NCBI GenBank assembly: GCA_963575745.1 | Contig: CAUYUJ010020275.1 | Location: 53,821 to 117,820 of the forward strand | Direction: 5' to 3' | Source: Prorocentrum cordatum | Lineage: Eukaryota > Sar > Dinophyceae > Prorocentrales > Prorocentraceae | DNA: 64,000 nucleotides | Shown here: one piece after another, positions 1 to 13,084 of the stretch | Position numbering within the stretch: position 1 is the first letter of the stretch | Layout of the letters: each line of letters begins with the position of its first letter | Made by a program: the position numbers and the translations under genes | The notes under the pieces: model-generated | The model's input: the letters and a program-made list of their open reading frames with translations, nothing else | What the model was told of the DNA's origin: nothing | The model's database searches: none

Positions 1-150
1 GAGCGTTCTTGTGGTGTCGTGGGGGGTCCTGGAGCTTCCTGGAGCCGCCTGGGGGCTCTTTGGACATCCTGGGGCTTCTTTGGCCGACTGCCTTTCTCGA
101 CCTCCGTTTTTGTTTTTTGGCGTGAAATGGTAACATGTGAAGTGTTCTAC
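1..150 (+). repeat. Fragment of dispersed GGGGCCTCTTGG-type repeat
   Basis: The left edge has degenerate units of the form CTTGGGGGCTCTTTGG, then a TTTTTGTTTTTTGG stretch and an AACATGTG motif. The same arrangement occurs at 2,740-3,110 and 56,590-57,130, so this looks like the 3' part of one dispersed family. No gene is supported. Confidence 0.4.
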
Positions 151-279
151 CGCACTGTATTTGCGATGCTGACGATGATGATGCCCATGATGATTATTAC
201 GATGATGTCGGTGATTCCAGTCAAAAGGATACCGACAACGACGACGATGATAATGACAACGATAGCGGAAACGGTAGAA

Positions 280-1140
280 ACCGAACGTCCCTCTCTCTCT
301 CTCTCCTTCCTCCCTAGTCACGCTATTTTGCGCATCCCTCTCTGTGTCGGTCTCTCGCTTCTCCATGGTTCATGATGTATTTCGTTTGACATATCAGTTT
401 TCGGCTCTGCGCAACCCGTTCCTTTTGGATTATTCATCATCGTCTTTTATTGCGCCGCCAAATGGGAGGGGGTCGCGGTTGCTCCTTCTCTCTCTCTCTC
501 TGTCTCTCTCTCTTTCTTTCTCTCTTTCGTTCGCACCCAGCATTCGCACAGTGGATGGTGGAAGTGGTGAGGGCAGTGATTGCTCTCTCGTTCCCCCTGT
601 TTCTTCCTCTTTCTCACTTTTTCCTCCTCCCATTGCGCGCGCAGCGCAGAGGAGGACGTCGGAGTTTACTGCCTCTCTCTCTCTCTCTTCTCCTTTTTGT
701 CCTTGCTCCCTGTCTCTCTCTCTCTCTCTCATTCCTTCTCGCCGCGCGCGCAGCGCAGAGAACGAACCGAGAAGGGGGAGTGGCTGCTTTCTTCTGCGGG
801 GGAGAAGTGGCTGCTTTCTCCCAGCTTTACATTCCCGCACGCTTGCGCAACGCAGGGTGCGCAACACGGGGGGGGGGCGGGGAGCGGTTGCCCTCGCGCC
901 CTCAACGCGCGCGCGGGGCTGGGGTGGGGATGGGCAAGGGGGGACGGTTGCTCTCTTTCTATCTCGTTTTTTTCTCTTTTTCGTTCTCTTTCCCGTTCTC
1001 GCTATATCTCTCTCTCTATATATATATCTATATATAATTGTTTTTTCCCCCCCCCCCCCTCTCTCTCTTTTTCATATACTCTTTCTTTCCCTATCTCTTT
1101 CCCCCCACTCCTTTTTTCATTTTTCCTTCTACGAAACTAT
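280..1140. repeat. CT-rich low-complexity tract
   Basis: Several (CT)n blocks (for example near 285-305, 490-530, 675-730 and 1,010-1,075) are separated by GC-rich spacers containing GCGCGCGCAGCGCAGAG-like motifs that recur at about 635 and 745. Long frames exist on both strands only because the sequence lacks stops. Nothing protein-like is visible. Confidence 0.7.
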
Positions 1141-1168
1141 GTGCTTGCTACATACATCCGTTCACACG

Positions 1169-1212
<44 letters not shown>

Positions 1213-1330
1213 GCATATACGTATATGCATGTTTCGACGTGCCCCTGTGCCTGTAAATATGTGTAAGAGCATGCCAGGTGTATACATACATATATATATA
1301 TACATATATATATATATACATGCGAACTCA
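1012..1330. repeat. TA/CATA dinucleotide tracts
   Basis: Alternating TA and CATATA runs occur at about 1,012-1,035, 1,172-1,213 and 1,285-1,320, with a similar block at 1,518-1,565. These are simple-sequence expansions. Confidence 0.8.
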
Positions 1331-1721
1331 GTTCAATCGACACATCGGCCATGCTGTATATACTTGTAAGCATTTGCAAGGTACTTATGCGCAATGGTTT
1401 CGTTCACCAGTGCCGTTTCGATTGTTCCATGTATGTATCAAGCTATATTCCACTGTATCCCTTCCACCCGTCTACTTCTAGACCTTGCCTATATTTGCAT
1501 CCACCAATGCGCAGAGGTATATACATACATATATATATATACATATTGATATGTATATACATGTGTGTATACCCTTCAGATATGTATCTGCATGTTCCCC
1601 GATTCGGCTTGCCTACGGGGTTCTTACTTGGTTCAAGGTTGGTGCCTCGTATTCTTACATTGCCCGGTGCCCGGGGTGTTCGTGGGTTCCCTGTGTTCCG
1701 CGGATTCCCTGCCCCCGGTGC

Positions 1722-2505
1722 CAAGCAATGCCAAGCAATGCCAAGCAATTCTAAGAAATGCTCAGCAATGCCAAGCAATGCCAAGCAATGTTTAGCAGCG
1801 CCGAGCAATGCCAAGCAATGTCAGGCAATGCCAAGCAATGCCCAGCAATGCCATGCATTGCCAAGCAATACCAAGCAAGGCCAAGCAAGGCCAAGCGATG
1901 CCAAGCAATGCCAAGCAATGCCATGCAATGCCAAGCAAGGCCAAGCAATGTTTAGCAGCGCCGAGCAATGCCAAGCAATGCCCAGCAATGCCAAGCAATG
2001 CCAAGCAATGCCATGCAATGCCAAGCAAGGCCAAGCAAGGCCAAGCAATGCCAAGCAATGCCAAGCAATGCCATGCATTGCCAAGCAATACCAAGCAAGG
2101 CCAAGCAACGCCAAGCAACGCCAAGCAATACCAAGCAATGCCACGCAATGCCAAGCGATGCCAAGCGATGCCAAGCAATGCCAAGGTATGCCAAGCAATG
2201 CCAGGCAATGCCAAGCAATGCCAAGCAGTGCCAAGCAATGCCAAGTAATGTCTAACTAAGCCAAGCAATGCCAAGCAATGCGAAGCAGTGCCAAGCAATG
2301 CCAACCAATGCCAAGCAATGCCAAACACAATGCCAAGCAATGCCAAACACAATGCCAAGCAATCCCCAGCAATGCCCATCAGTGCCAAGCAATGCCAAGC
2401 AATGCCAAGCAATGCCAAGCAATGCCATGCATTGCCAAGCAAGGCCAAGCAATGCCAAGCAATGCCAAACACTACCAAGCAATGCCAAGCAATGCCTCGA
2501 ACTGC
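1722..2505. repeat. 10-bp minisatellite, unit CCAAGCAATG
   Basis: About 78 near-identical units of CCAAGCAATG run head to tail, with variants CCATGCAATG, CCAAGCAAGG, CCATGCATTG and TTAGCAGCGC. Higher-order blocks of several units recur (the TTTAGCAGCGCCGAG variant at about 1,790 and again at about 1,950). The period is not a multiple of three, so every frame on both strands is open. The long frames here are artefacts. Confidence 0.93.
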
Positions 2506-2739
2506 GCCCATGCAATAGGACGATTTGCCCTACTTGGGGTCGCGCCTGTTTCTTAGACTCATATACTATATACCAACCAGTAGGTATGAGCACCCGCCTG
2601 CTTGAGTATCTGTGAGTCAGTATGTTAGTCAGCGTGGACCCCGAGTAGTATCTTATGGCCTTTGGCCCATTCCGCCGCCGTGTCTGGGTTGTGAGTCAGA
2701 GTTCTCAGGGATGCTTGTAAAGGAGTCTCTTCGGAGCGC

Positions 2740-3250
2740 TCTCGTGGGCCTCTTGGGGGCAGTTTTGGGGCCTCTTGAAGCCTCTTGGGCGCCTCTCGGG
2801 AGCCTTTTGGGGGCCTCTTGGGGCTCCTGGGGGCCCCATCGGGGCCGAGGGCTCGAAATGTCCGTTCGGGTTCCCCCTCTGGGCCTGCTTTTGGAGCCGT
2901 CGTTGGGCCCTCTTGGGCCGTCTTGGGCGCCTCTTGGGCCGTATTGTGGCCCTCTTGGGCCATCTTGGAGCTGCCTTGGGGGTCTCTGGGGCCGTCTTGC
3001 GGCGATCTTGAGGGCTTCTCTGGCCGTCTTCGACGCCATGAAAGCCGACGAGGCGAACATGCAAAACATGTGCGTTTTTCGCAGGAAATGGAGTGATTCA
3101 TGCTTCTGGGGGCGCTCTTTGGGCCTCCTCTTGGAACTTTTTGGAGACGTTTTGGGGGCCTCTTGGGCTGTGTTGAGGCCATTCTGGGCGGCTCGGAGGC
3201 TTCTTGGACTGTCCTGTGGGGCTTCTCGGGGCCCTCTTCCCCCGTTTGGG
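2740..3250. repeat. Degenerate GGGGCCTCTTGG minisatellite
   Basis: Units of about 10-11 bp such as GGGCCTCTTGG and GGGCCGTCTTGG repeat with drift over 500 bp. An island at 3,040-3,110 carries AAACATGTGCGTTTTTCGCAG. Related arrays lie at 56,590-57,130 and, in the opposite orientation, at 41,930-42,330. Confidence 0.75.
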
Positions 3251-3429
3251 GGCCCCGTTGGGCGGAGCTGCCCTCCCAGAGGCCCCCGCAACACACCCCG
3301 AGGAGCGCCCGGAGAGCGCCCCGCAGCGCCTGGGGAACCGGGGGTCCGGGCCCTCAAGAACCGGCAGAGTTCCCCTGCCTCGCAGGGCTGCAAGAGCCTT
3401 GGGGCACTCCACCACGTGCTGAAGGCACG

Positions 3430-3850
3430 GTGGTGGACAGGTGGAGCAATCTACTCGGTGTAGCCGACGTGGTGCAGTCTTGGTTGTGCAAGGTCTGCTG
3501 TGCACTCGATGTGGTGTAATAGGCGCTGTGCAGTATATGCGGTGCGCAAACTATGTTGTGCAATCCATGTGGTGCAATCGATGTGGTGCAATCTATGGTG
3601 TTCAGTCTATGTGGTGTATCCCATGTTGTGCAATGCATGTGGTACAATACATGCGGTGCAACCTATATGGTCGAATCTGCGTTGTGCAATGTGTGTTGTG
3701 CAATCTATGTGATGCAACCTACGCTGTGCAGTATATGTTGTGCTGTTGTGGTGCACCTCGTGTGGATGTGCAATTTATGTGGTGCAATCTGTGTAATGCA
3801 ACCTGTGTTGTGAAATCTCTGTGGTGGAATCTATGTCGTTGGCGAGCAGA
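3430..3850. repeat. Degenerate GTGGTGCAATCTAT tandem repeat
   Basis: Roughly 15-18-bp units of the form TGTGGTGCAATCTATG repeat about 25 times with substitutions. Open frames in the region are repeat artefacts. Confidence 0.8.
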
Positions 3851-3894
3851 CAGCGCGCCGCAGGCGCGATGTTTCCGTGCAGCCTACGTGGTGC

Positions 3895-4060
3895 AATCCC
3901 ACGGCGGCGATGGGTGGCGACGGGGCGGCGACGAGGCGGCGACGGCGGCCACGTAGCCGCAAGACCGGAGGCACGGTCCACACGACGGGCGGCGACGAGG
4001 CGGCGACGGGGCGGTGACGGCGGTCACGTAGCCGCCAGACCGACGGCAAGGCCCATGCCC
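3895..4060. repeat. GGCGACG repeat with duplicated 85-bp block
   Basis: Runs of GGCGGCGACGAGGCGGCGAC are followed by CGGCGGCCACGTAGCCGC and then repeated once with minor changes about 85 bp downstream (CGGCGGTCACGTAGCCGC). Confidence 0.7.
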
Positions 4061-4129
4061 ATACGACATAAGTACGAGACCCTAAGAGTTCGGGGACATC
4101 CACTCATAGATCTGTCATCTCGGTGCACA

Positions 4130-4560
4130 TGCCCGCATCTGTATGCATGCTTGTATGTAAGTAGATCTGTCTATATATGTGTACAGCTCTATATGTGAGC
4201 ATACCCGTGTGTATATATATATGTATGTATATCATCGCCCCTTCCTGTTTATTGGTAAGCACATATACCGATATCATGTATAATCCTATCCATTTATTGG
4301 CCAATCCGCCCATACGTCTGTTCATCCATGTTTGTATTTCTTTCGGTTCATACGTTTGCATAGTGGTCCACCTATTTGTTTGTTTATACATCAATATAGT
4401 AATCCATCCATCCATCTATATGTTCGGATACCATTGTGCCACTATCTATATGTATGTATGTATGGGCATCTATATGTGTATATAGGCATCTGTTTTTGTA
4501 ACCAGCGCAATTCTAAAACAATTTACGTGCAAGTCGTCCGCGTAAGGGATTTCTAATGAA
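4130..4560. repeat. AT-rich TATGTATG low-complexity region
   Basis: Short TATG, TATATG and CATCCATC runs dominate. The base composition contrasts sharply with the GC-rich flanks. No gene recognised. Confidence 0.5.
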
Positions 4561-5010
4561 CATCGTGCGCGACGGATATCAACATGTAAGCCATTCTTGA
4601 AGGCGTCTTATTGTATTGTCACGCTGGCGGATTTCATTCGTAGCCCAATTCGCCCATGACAGGAATTCGACAGCCCCCCCCCTGAAAAAAGGATGCAAGT
4701 TGCGAGCCGCGCAAGTTGATCCAATCTGTAAACTGACCGCATACGGAGTTATGTTGCACAGCCACGCGAATCAACGTTGGAAATTACACAAGAGGAGTCA
4801 TCTTGTAAATCACAAATCATTTTGTAAAGCCACACGCGCGGATTTTATTAGCCATCGCGCAATAGGAATCAATGTGTAGATTGTCCACACAAGGAGTCCC
4901 ATCATACAGTTTCGCGTGATATATCATTTGCAATCCGCACAGGGACAATCAATCAATTGTACAGTGGCCACAAATGGATTCTTCTGGTAACACCGCGTAA
5001 GAAGGATTTG
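4560..5010. repeat. Very degenerate ~26-30-bp repeat
   Basis: Phrases of the form CCACACAAGGAGTCAT...TTGTAAA recur at irregular 24-30-bp spacing across the block (for example at about 4,790, 4,835, 4,880 and 4,930). Similarity is weak, so this may be an old satellite. There is no coding signal. Confidence 0.35.
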
Positions 5011-5213
5011 TTGAAATCTACTCAGTGAGGCCGATTGGCGCATCCCTGGCAAGGCTGGGGATGCCAGGGATGGCCCAGCCTGGATCGGTGCAAGCGGGCA
5101 GTCAGCCCCCCCCCCTCCCCTTAGGTGGAAGGGATGGCGGACACGCAGATGATAAAGGCGTCCGGCCCGCGAGCGGGGTGGGCGGGCCGCGTCATAAAGA
5201 AGAGGGGGTAGCG

Positions 5214-6405
<1,192 letters not shown>

Positions 6406-6635
6406 GCAGCAGGATCGGCAAGACAACCTATACGGCTGCGTTGTCCTCCCCTCCCTCTCGACACCAATCATTCGTGCCGAGAGCATGCAACATCCAGTCC
6501 CAGGAACACATGGCGTCCCATGCTGGCGCTTGCATCAGGGACTCTTCGGCCGCACAGCGTCAGTTGTCCAAATGGCGTGTGCCCTTAGTGTGCATTGTCC
6601 ATCTCACGGCTACAGGCATTGACCTGCTGTCCTTA
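6406..6635. other. Unique spacer between two GAT arrays
   Basis: About 230 bp of ordinary complexity sits between repeat arrays. I see no gene, splice pair or element in it. Confidence 0.4.
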
Positions 6636-7156
6636 CGATGGCGACGGCGATGGGGATGGCGATGATGATGGTGGTGATGATGCTGGTGATGAAGGTTATT
6701 GCGGTGATGGTGATGATTTTGATGTCAATGATGAGGTTGAGGCGGATAACGATGATGTTGACGTTGGTGGTACAGAATATGGTAATCCTGTTGTTGATAG
6801 CATGGCGACGCGACGCTTAATGCTACTATTGATAAGGATAACGGTGACGATGATGGTGATGCTGGTGATGGTTATGATGATGGTGAGGATGCTTATGATG
6901 ATGACGAGGCTGGTAATCTATAGGAGGATGATTACGATGCTGACGATTCTGCTGGCGATGGTAGTACTGATGACGATAAGGTGGAGGAGCAGGGGGAAGC
7001 TGATGATGATGATGACCATGATGTTGATGTTGATGTTGATAATGATGATGCTGATGATGATGATGAACATGATGACTGATGCTGATGCTGATGCTGATGA
7101 TGATGCTGATGCTGATGCTGAGGATGATGATGATGAGGATGATGAGGATGAGTATT

Positions 7157-7225
<69 letters not shown>

Positions 7226-7271
7226 CTGATGATACTGATGATGATGCTGCTGATGCTGATGCTGATGCTGA

Positions 7272-7360
<89 letters not shown>

Positions 7361-7420
7361 GTGTTGATGATGATCAGGAGGAGGATCAGCAGGAGGAGGA
7401 GTTGACGAAACCATTGACGG
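6636..7420. repeat. Second GAT array with GCT sub-blocks
   Basis: Interrupted GAT triplets lead into pure (GAT)n at about 7,155-7,225 and 7,295-7,360, with a GCT run near 7,270-7,295. It ends in GGAGGAGGATCAGCAGG. Confidence 0.9.
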
Positions 7421-7439
7421 TGCAAACGTGGGTGCTTGA

Positions 7440-7705
7440 GGCCTCAAGTGCAATCAGTCCTCTCAGAGAGGGGCGCCGCGGGGAGGAGGCGCAAGGGGCA
7501 GGGGTGGTCGGAGTGCCAGAGTGCATGATTTGGTGAGGGTCCGAGCGAGCACGAGCGGGATCCGAACCCTACCCTCGGATCCACGATTCTCAGGCAACCC
7601 GGTGGGCCGTGGGGGCGGCTTCGAGGTTCGAGGAACGCGTGGCGAAGTCCGAGGCCTGCCCCCGCCTCCTGTCGATTCAGTAGAATCGGTGGCTGGTGGG
7701 GGTTC
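7440..7705. other. Unique spacer, no gene recognised
   Basis: Moderately GC-rich unique sequence contains short open frames with no recognisable motif. Confidence 0.3.
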
Positions 7706-7980
7706 CCACCTGGAGGGAGGAGGAGGCGGAGGAGGAGGAGGAGGAGGAGGAGGATGAGGAGGAGGAGGCGGAGGAGGAGGAGGCGGAGGAGGAGGAGGAG
7801 GGGGAGGAGGAGGAGGGGAGGAGGGAGGAGGGAGGAGGAGGAGGAGGGAGGAGGAGGAGGGGGAGGGAGGAGGAGGAGGAGGAGGAGGAGGAGGAGGAGG
7901 AGGAGGAGGAGGAGGAGGAGGAGGAGGAGGAGGAGGAGGAGGAGGAGGGAGGAGGAGGCGGGAGGCGGGAGGCGGGAGGC
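7706..7980. repeat. GGA purine array
   Basis: A near-continuous (GGA)n tract with G insertions, purine on the plus strand, passes into GGGAGGC units up to about 7,990. The mirrored CCT strand could act as a polypyrimidine tract for a minus-strand transcript, but no gene is seen there. Confidence 0.9.
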
Positions 7981-8054
7981 GGAGGGGAGGCGAAGGCGGA
8001 GGCGGCGCGGGCCGCGCCCGGCCGGCTGGCGAGGTGGCGCTGGCCTTCAGCAAG

Positions 8055-8215
8055 GTCCCCGCGTGCAAGGATGCGCGGCGGGCCCCGAAACGCCCTCCCC
8101 TTTGGCCCTCGCCGCGCCCTCCCCCGTGCCGGTCGTGGTCTGTGGCGCCTCGCGGCGCGGCGCCGCCCGGCACGTGGGTGGGGGCGGACGTGCTTCCGCG
8201 TGTCCGTCGGGGTCG

Positions 8216-8282
<67 letters not shown>

Positions 8283-8536
8283 ACTGAACGGTCTGGATTC
8301 CAGGGCGCGATCCCGCTGATATGCCGTCGCACGCATACGCTCTGCGCGGGCTTCCGCGAAAGAACGCCCCGCATCCGCGGGGTTGCGGCTCAGGAGGCCC
8401 GGCCCGCGAGGCTGCCGACACGGATCGGTTTTTCGCCCGCGAGTGTGGGTGGACGGGCTTCCATGTTTCCATTCGGGTCGGATGACACATGGGGGGGGGA
8501 AGGGGTTCTGGCCATCAGGCGCGGGAGGACCCTGAT
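8055..8536. repeat. GAC-array module, copy 0
   Basis: The module starts with GTCCCCGCGTGCAAGG and runs through a GC-rich segment to a (GAC)n array at about 8,215-8,284. It then continues with GGTCTGGATTCCAGG and ends CAGGCGCGGGAGGAC. The same module with longer GAC arrays occurs at 12,101-12,781 and 16,549-17,150, so it alternates with the reverse-transcriptase element in a tandem array. Confidence 0.85.
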
Positions 8537-8682
8537 CGATGAAAGTGAAAATGATGTTTTTCAACGCGCTTATTCTGGCCCCCGGGGAGTCGCCGAACCC
8601 CGGACTAGCCTCGCTCTGGCTGAGCGCCTTGGGCCTGTACAGTTTCGGACTCGCTCACTCCCGCATTTGCGGAGAAAGAGAG
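8537..8682. repeat. Terminal direct repeat of element A, left
   Basis: A 146-bp sequence beginning CGATGAAAGTGAAAATG and ending near GGAGAAAGAGAG recurs in the same orientation at 11,938-12,084, 12,782-12,927 and 16,388-16,533. It brackets each retroelement copy like a long terminal repeat. The minus-strand first open frame of the element starts inside the right-hand copy. Confidence 0.8.
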
Positions 8683-8839
8683 CCGCCACCATCCTACCCC
8701 ATCCAACCTCCATACATTACAACTCGCACGTGAAAACGTCCAGCTCAGCTCCGTCGTAAAAACGATTCGAACTCACAAGGCGGTGAATTAGATGCCTGCC
8801 AGACAGCCTGAAGCTCAGCCTGACATGAGGGCACATCGT

Positions 8840-11621
8840 CTATTCTTGGCTGGATCGAAGCACAGTGCTGAATGGTGCAGTCTCCCACTCAGCAGAATAG
8901 GGGAGGACCAACAAGGATGCTTTCGGTTGGCCGGGTCTGCTCGGGAAGGCCCGTCGCCTTTTGGCCGAGCTCGGAGCAGGCAGGCTTGTGGAGTGCAGCG
9001 ATCTAGCAAACTCGGCACGGGAGCGGCCTCGGAACCTTGGTGCTTGAGCCAATGAAAAAGGAGGGAAGGGAGCGGGAGCTAACTCGGCCACGAGTAGTTT
9101 CGCAATCTTCTCTCGGTTGCAAAGTCTGAATATTCTGCGAACCATGCTGGCAGGCCACGCGAGGTGGCAAGAGATCGGGTGGGCACTACCAGCATTGAGT
9201 GGCATGTACAAGCTAGCTTTTCTCTCATGGACCACGTGGTCCAATTTCCCACACTGCTGCCAGAGCACCCCCTCAAATAACTCTACATCAAGCATGATTA
9301 CGCTGTATTGTGTGATGTTTTCTTTTTTGAGCTTGAAAAATTTGCTTCTATCCCGGAGGGCCGTCATGAGATCGTCGACCTGCTCATCGGACCTCGCGCC
9401 CCGGAGGATCACCAAGATGTCATCTTTGAACCTGCCCCACTACTTGATCTTATGGAGGTCGCGGAACTCCACGCTCAAGGCAGTATCTGTCTCAACCATG
9501 TGATGAAAACTTGCATCGCTGATTCCCCCCGAACTTTGAAGCCCCATACCCGTCCCCACTTCGACCGACCAGAGCTTCCCAGGGATGCCGTCGACGGAGA
9601 TGATCTGGTTAGCAAGGGTCGCGGATACTAGGTGCTTGTAGGCATCACGCCGGGGGCCTGCCCCTACAGCCAAGGAGCTGTAATGTTGGAACTCAACATG
9701 TTTACCGGACATGTAATAATGTTTAATGTCGATCTTTAAAAAGTGTCGTCTTTTTCAACATGCAGCTCCCTCAACTGATCCAGGAGCTCGGCACTGTCGC
9801 GTAAAATGTGCCGTTGCCCCCGAAGACTGGACTGCAGCAGAGATGATATCCATCCCATGGCTTCTTTCATCGGGCTCCCAGTCGAACCGTGAATCGCTCT
9901 GAAAGTTACCTCCCCGGGGTCCTTGTGGCTTTTGATGGTCATGTTTAACCTGGAGATCATCCCCTTGATGCCCCCAGAGCCCCATGACAGAAAAGCCGGT
10001 ACCATGCGATGGTCGCCCGGCGCCTCGGCAGCCAACACCACACTGTTTTTGAAATTCTCGAAGTAGTCCGTCTCTGCTTCGAACGTGCAGGCAGTAGGCT
10101 TATACTGAGGTTATTGCAATAGACGAACTTTCTCGAGGATGATGGTAGCCTTATCCACCAAACATACCCCACCATCCTTGTCAGTAGGGATGGCCCCCAA
10201 ACGCCCACGTTTGAGCATGTCAAAAGCGCACGCATGCAACCCACAATAATTGCTAAGGCGTCGCTGGTGTTGGAACCAACGGCCTCGGGCAATCAAACAA
10301 GCGTCCCACACGCCCTGAGTAACGCTAGAAATGAATTGCTGCTGCACCGCGCTCAGAGGGCCTGGACAATCTGGGGTGATGTTTGGTCGTTTTCGGCATG
10401 CGAACCTTCGCTCCACGGGTTAAAAACACGCCCTGTTCGTACGGCTGTCGTTACTAATAAGGCGCCTGAAGAAAAAATCTCCACGCAACTTTTCTTCACA
10501 GCATATCCCTTTGTATCTTCACTGTACTCCTCTCTGTACTTTCCGCAATACTTCTCTTATCCCTTTTCTTTATTTATCCTTTTATCACTTGTCTTAGCTT
10601 AGTTTCTTCCCCGCTTTGTTTGATCGTTCCTTATATGCTGTCCCACTTTGACATCTTTATTACTTTTCTTTTTATTTTTGTGATTACATTCTTCCTTGTA
10701 CTTTTTTTTTCAGCTCTGTCCTCTTCCTCTTATACTTCCTCCCATATTTCACAACAGTTAGCCATATGTTGTGATAAGATCGTAAGTCAGGCCCATCGCA
10801 CTGCTACGAAAAAAAGTGTATCCGCGTGGTTTGCGGTGATAGCTTCCAAGCAAGAATTGAATTGGCCAGGGAACCTCTCCGTGTTCTGGTCGGTACACAG
10901 AGCGCTCATCTGAATTGAATACGTACAGACGTGGCTGCACATCATGCATACGAAGGAGATTCGCAAAGTCTGCGAGTGGAAGATCGTCGATCGTCTTCCA
11001 AAAGGTGCGGGTGCATTTCTCGATCATTGGTACCTCCGATTCTTTCCTCGCTCTTTCCCACCTTTTGACTCTGGCTTTCCTCCTTTGGAATCTTTGCCCT
11101 TCGTCTTGCCCTTGCCGTCCTTGCCCTTGCCTTCCTTGGAATCTTTGCCCTTCGTCTTGCCCTTGCCGTCCTTGCCCTTGCCTTCCTTGCCTTTGCTTTT
11201 GCTTTTGCCCTTGCCTTTTGGGGTGGTCGTCGAAGATGGTGAAGCCGCCTTTCCTTTGCCATCCTTTGCTTTGCCTTTGCCATCCTTGGTTTTGCCAGCC
11301 CCCTTCCCCTTCGGAGTAGAGGACTGGCTCCGATCCTTTTTTTGCCAAACTCCTTTCCACGTCATCTTCCGTAGCAGTAGACAGAGTTCCCGCTGCATAC
11401 CAGTTCACTTGATCAACCTTCACGCCTGCCTTCCTTTCCAGCTCGTCGATATTCCTGAAGCCTGATGCGTCAGTACCCTTGCCGCGTTCACGGCCTTTCA
11501 TCTGCTCCTTGAACATCTTCCCAACGGTGTAAGAAACATACTCTGCTGGACTGAAGCTGGTAAGTTCCTTGATGAGCTTAGTCTTCGCTTCATTCTTCTC
11601 TTGCTTCATGGCTTCGGGCAC
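8840..11621 (-). pseudogene. Reverse transcriptase ORF of copy A, disrupted
   Basis: The 11,621-10,758 frame encodes the KELTSFSPAEY domain and the basic linker continuously. It is followed by frames at 10,416-10,111 and 10,041-9,736, which share one frame separated by an in-frame TAA. A further frame at 9,712-9,440 ends in a TAG just before the catalytic segment, and 9,415-8,840 carries the remainder. The TAG after FRDLHKIK replaces the Tyr codon present in copy B, so the catalytic core is broken here. Known family features: the first-motif segment KIDIKHYYMSG and the DD of the catalytic box identify a reverse transcriptase. Its class (Penelope-like or other) is uncertain. Confidence 0.7.
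10498..10753. other. AT-rich insertion specific to copy A
   Basis: Copy B reads directly across this point (B about 14,735-14,742). Copy A carries about 256 bp of T-rich sequence on the plus strand. On the minus strand the ends show an imperfect direct repeat, TGTTGTGAA versus TGCTGTGAA, so an insertion is more likely than loss in B. It has no coding content and could be a short non-autonomous element. Confidence 0.6.
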
Positions 11622-11937
11622 ATGGCCTCGGGCACAACGTACTCCCCAAAGAACTCGTCGACTAAATTCCTGATGTCACGATGTTCACTGTTGCCTCCAA
11701 CTGCTGCTCCATCTTCTGCTGCACCTCCTCCGTCACGTTGCTCATCGGCTTGACGAGCTGGGGAGCGGCTCCGCTCCGCCAGGGCCGGATGGCCTGCGGC
11801 CGGTGGCAGCAGTGGTCGTCTACCTCCGCCTCTGCCATTGCCAAGCTGCGCTGCCTGGCCATGGGAGCCTGCCGGAAGGCCCGGCTCTTGCGAAGGTGGC
11901 GCGTCGCCCATCACAGAGAAATGTGTAAGTGTCAGAA

Positions 11938-12084
11938 CGATGAACGTGAAAATGATGTTTTTCAACGCGCTTCTTCTGGCCCCCGGGGAGTCGCGGAACC
12001 CCCGGACTAGCCTCGCTCTGGCTGAGCGCCTTGGGCCTGTACAGTTTCGGACTCGCTCACTCCCGCATTTGTGGAGAAAGAGAG
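11938..12084. repeat. Terminal direct repeat of element A, right
   Basis: Same 146-bp repeat as at 8,537 with a few substitutions (GAACGTGAAAATG, CTTCTTCTGG). It is followed by a (GA)n run and the next GAC module. Confidence 0.8.
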
Positions 12085-12100
12085 AGAGAGAGAGAGAGAG

Positions 12101-12781
<681 letters not shown>

Positions 12782-12927
12782 CGATGAAAGTGAAAATGAT
12801 GTTTTTCAACGCGCTTATTCTGGCCCCCGGGGAGTCGCCGAACCCCGGACTAGCCTCGCTCTGGCTGAGCGCCTTGGGCCTGTACAGTTTCGGACTCGCT
12901 CACTCCCGCATTTGCGGAGAAAGAGAG
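12782..12927. repeat. Terminal direct repeat of element B, left
   Basis: Third copy of the 146-bp repeat, almost identical to the copy at 8,537. The sequence continuing to the right also matches copy A closely. Confidence 0.8.
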
Positions 12928-13084
12928 CCGCCACCATCCTACCCCATCCAACCTCCATACATTACAAATCGCACGTGAAAACGTCCAGCTCAGCTCCGTC
13001 GTAAAAACGATTCGAACTCACAAGGCGGTGAATTAGATGCCTGCCAGACAGCCTGAAGCTCAGCCTGACATGAGGGCACATCGT

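Larger units (their letters stand above)
8683..11937 (-). mobile_element. Retroelement copy A (decayed)
   Basis: This minus-strand element has the same order as copy B: an N-terminal domain with the motif KELTSFSPAEY, a long Lys/Gln/Arg-rich linker, then a reverse transcriptase. It differs from copy B by a deletion of about 540 bp corresponding to B positions 15,525-16,070. It also has a 51-bp (17-codon) tandem duplication in the basic linker at about 11,089-11,190 and an AT-rich insertion at 10,498-10,753. The element is a pseudogene copy. Confidence 0.75.

Noticed and set aside
1722-2511. Long open frames on both strands (up to 302 codons) with Cys-Gln-Ala-Met-Pro repeats
   Set aside because: They are translations of a 10-bp minisatellite, open in all frames, and have no start context or non-repeat sequence.
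7463-8564. Poly-Pro, poly-Glu, poly-Arg and poly-Ser frames
   Set aside because: Produced by GGA and GAC arrays. Non-repeat parts match the module that recurs as DNA, not as protein.
8760-8775. GTTCGAATC on the minus strand, resembling a tRNA B box (also at about 13,007)
   Set aside because: No A box or cloverleaf arms fit around it. It lies in the retroelement end.
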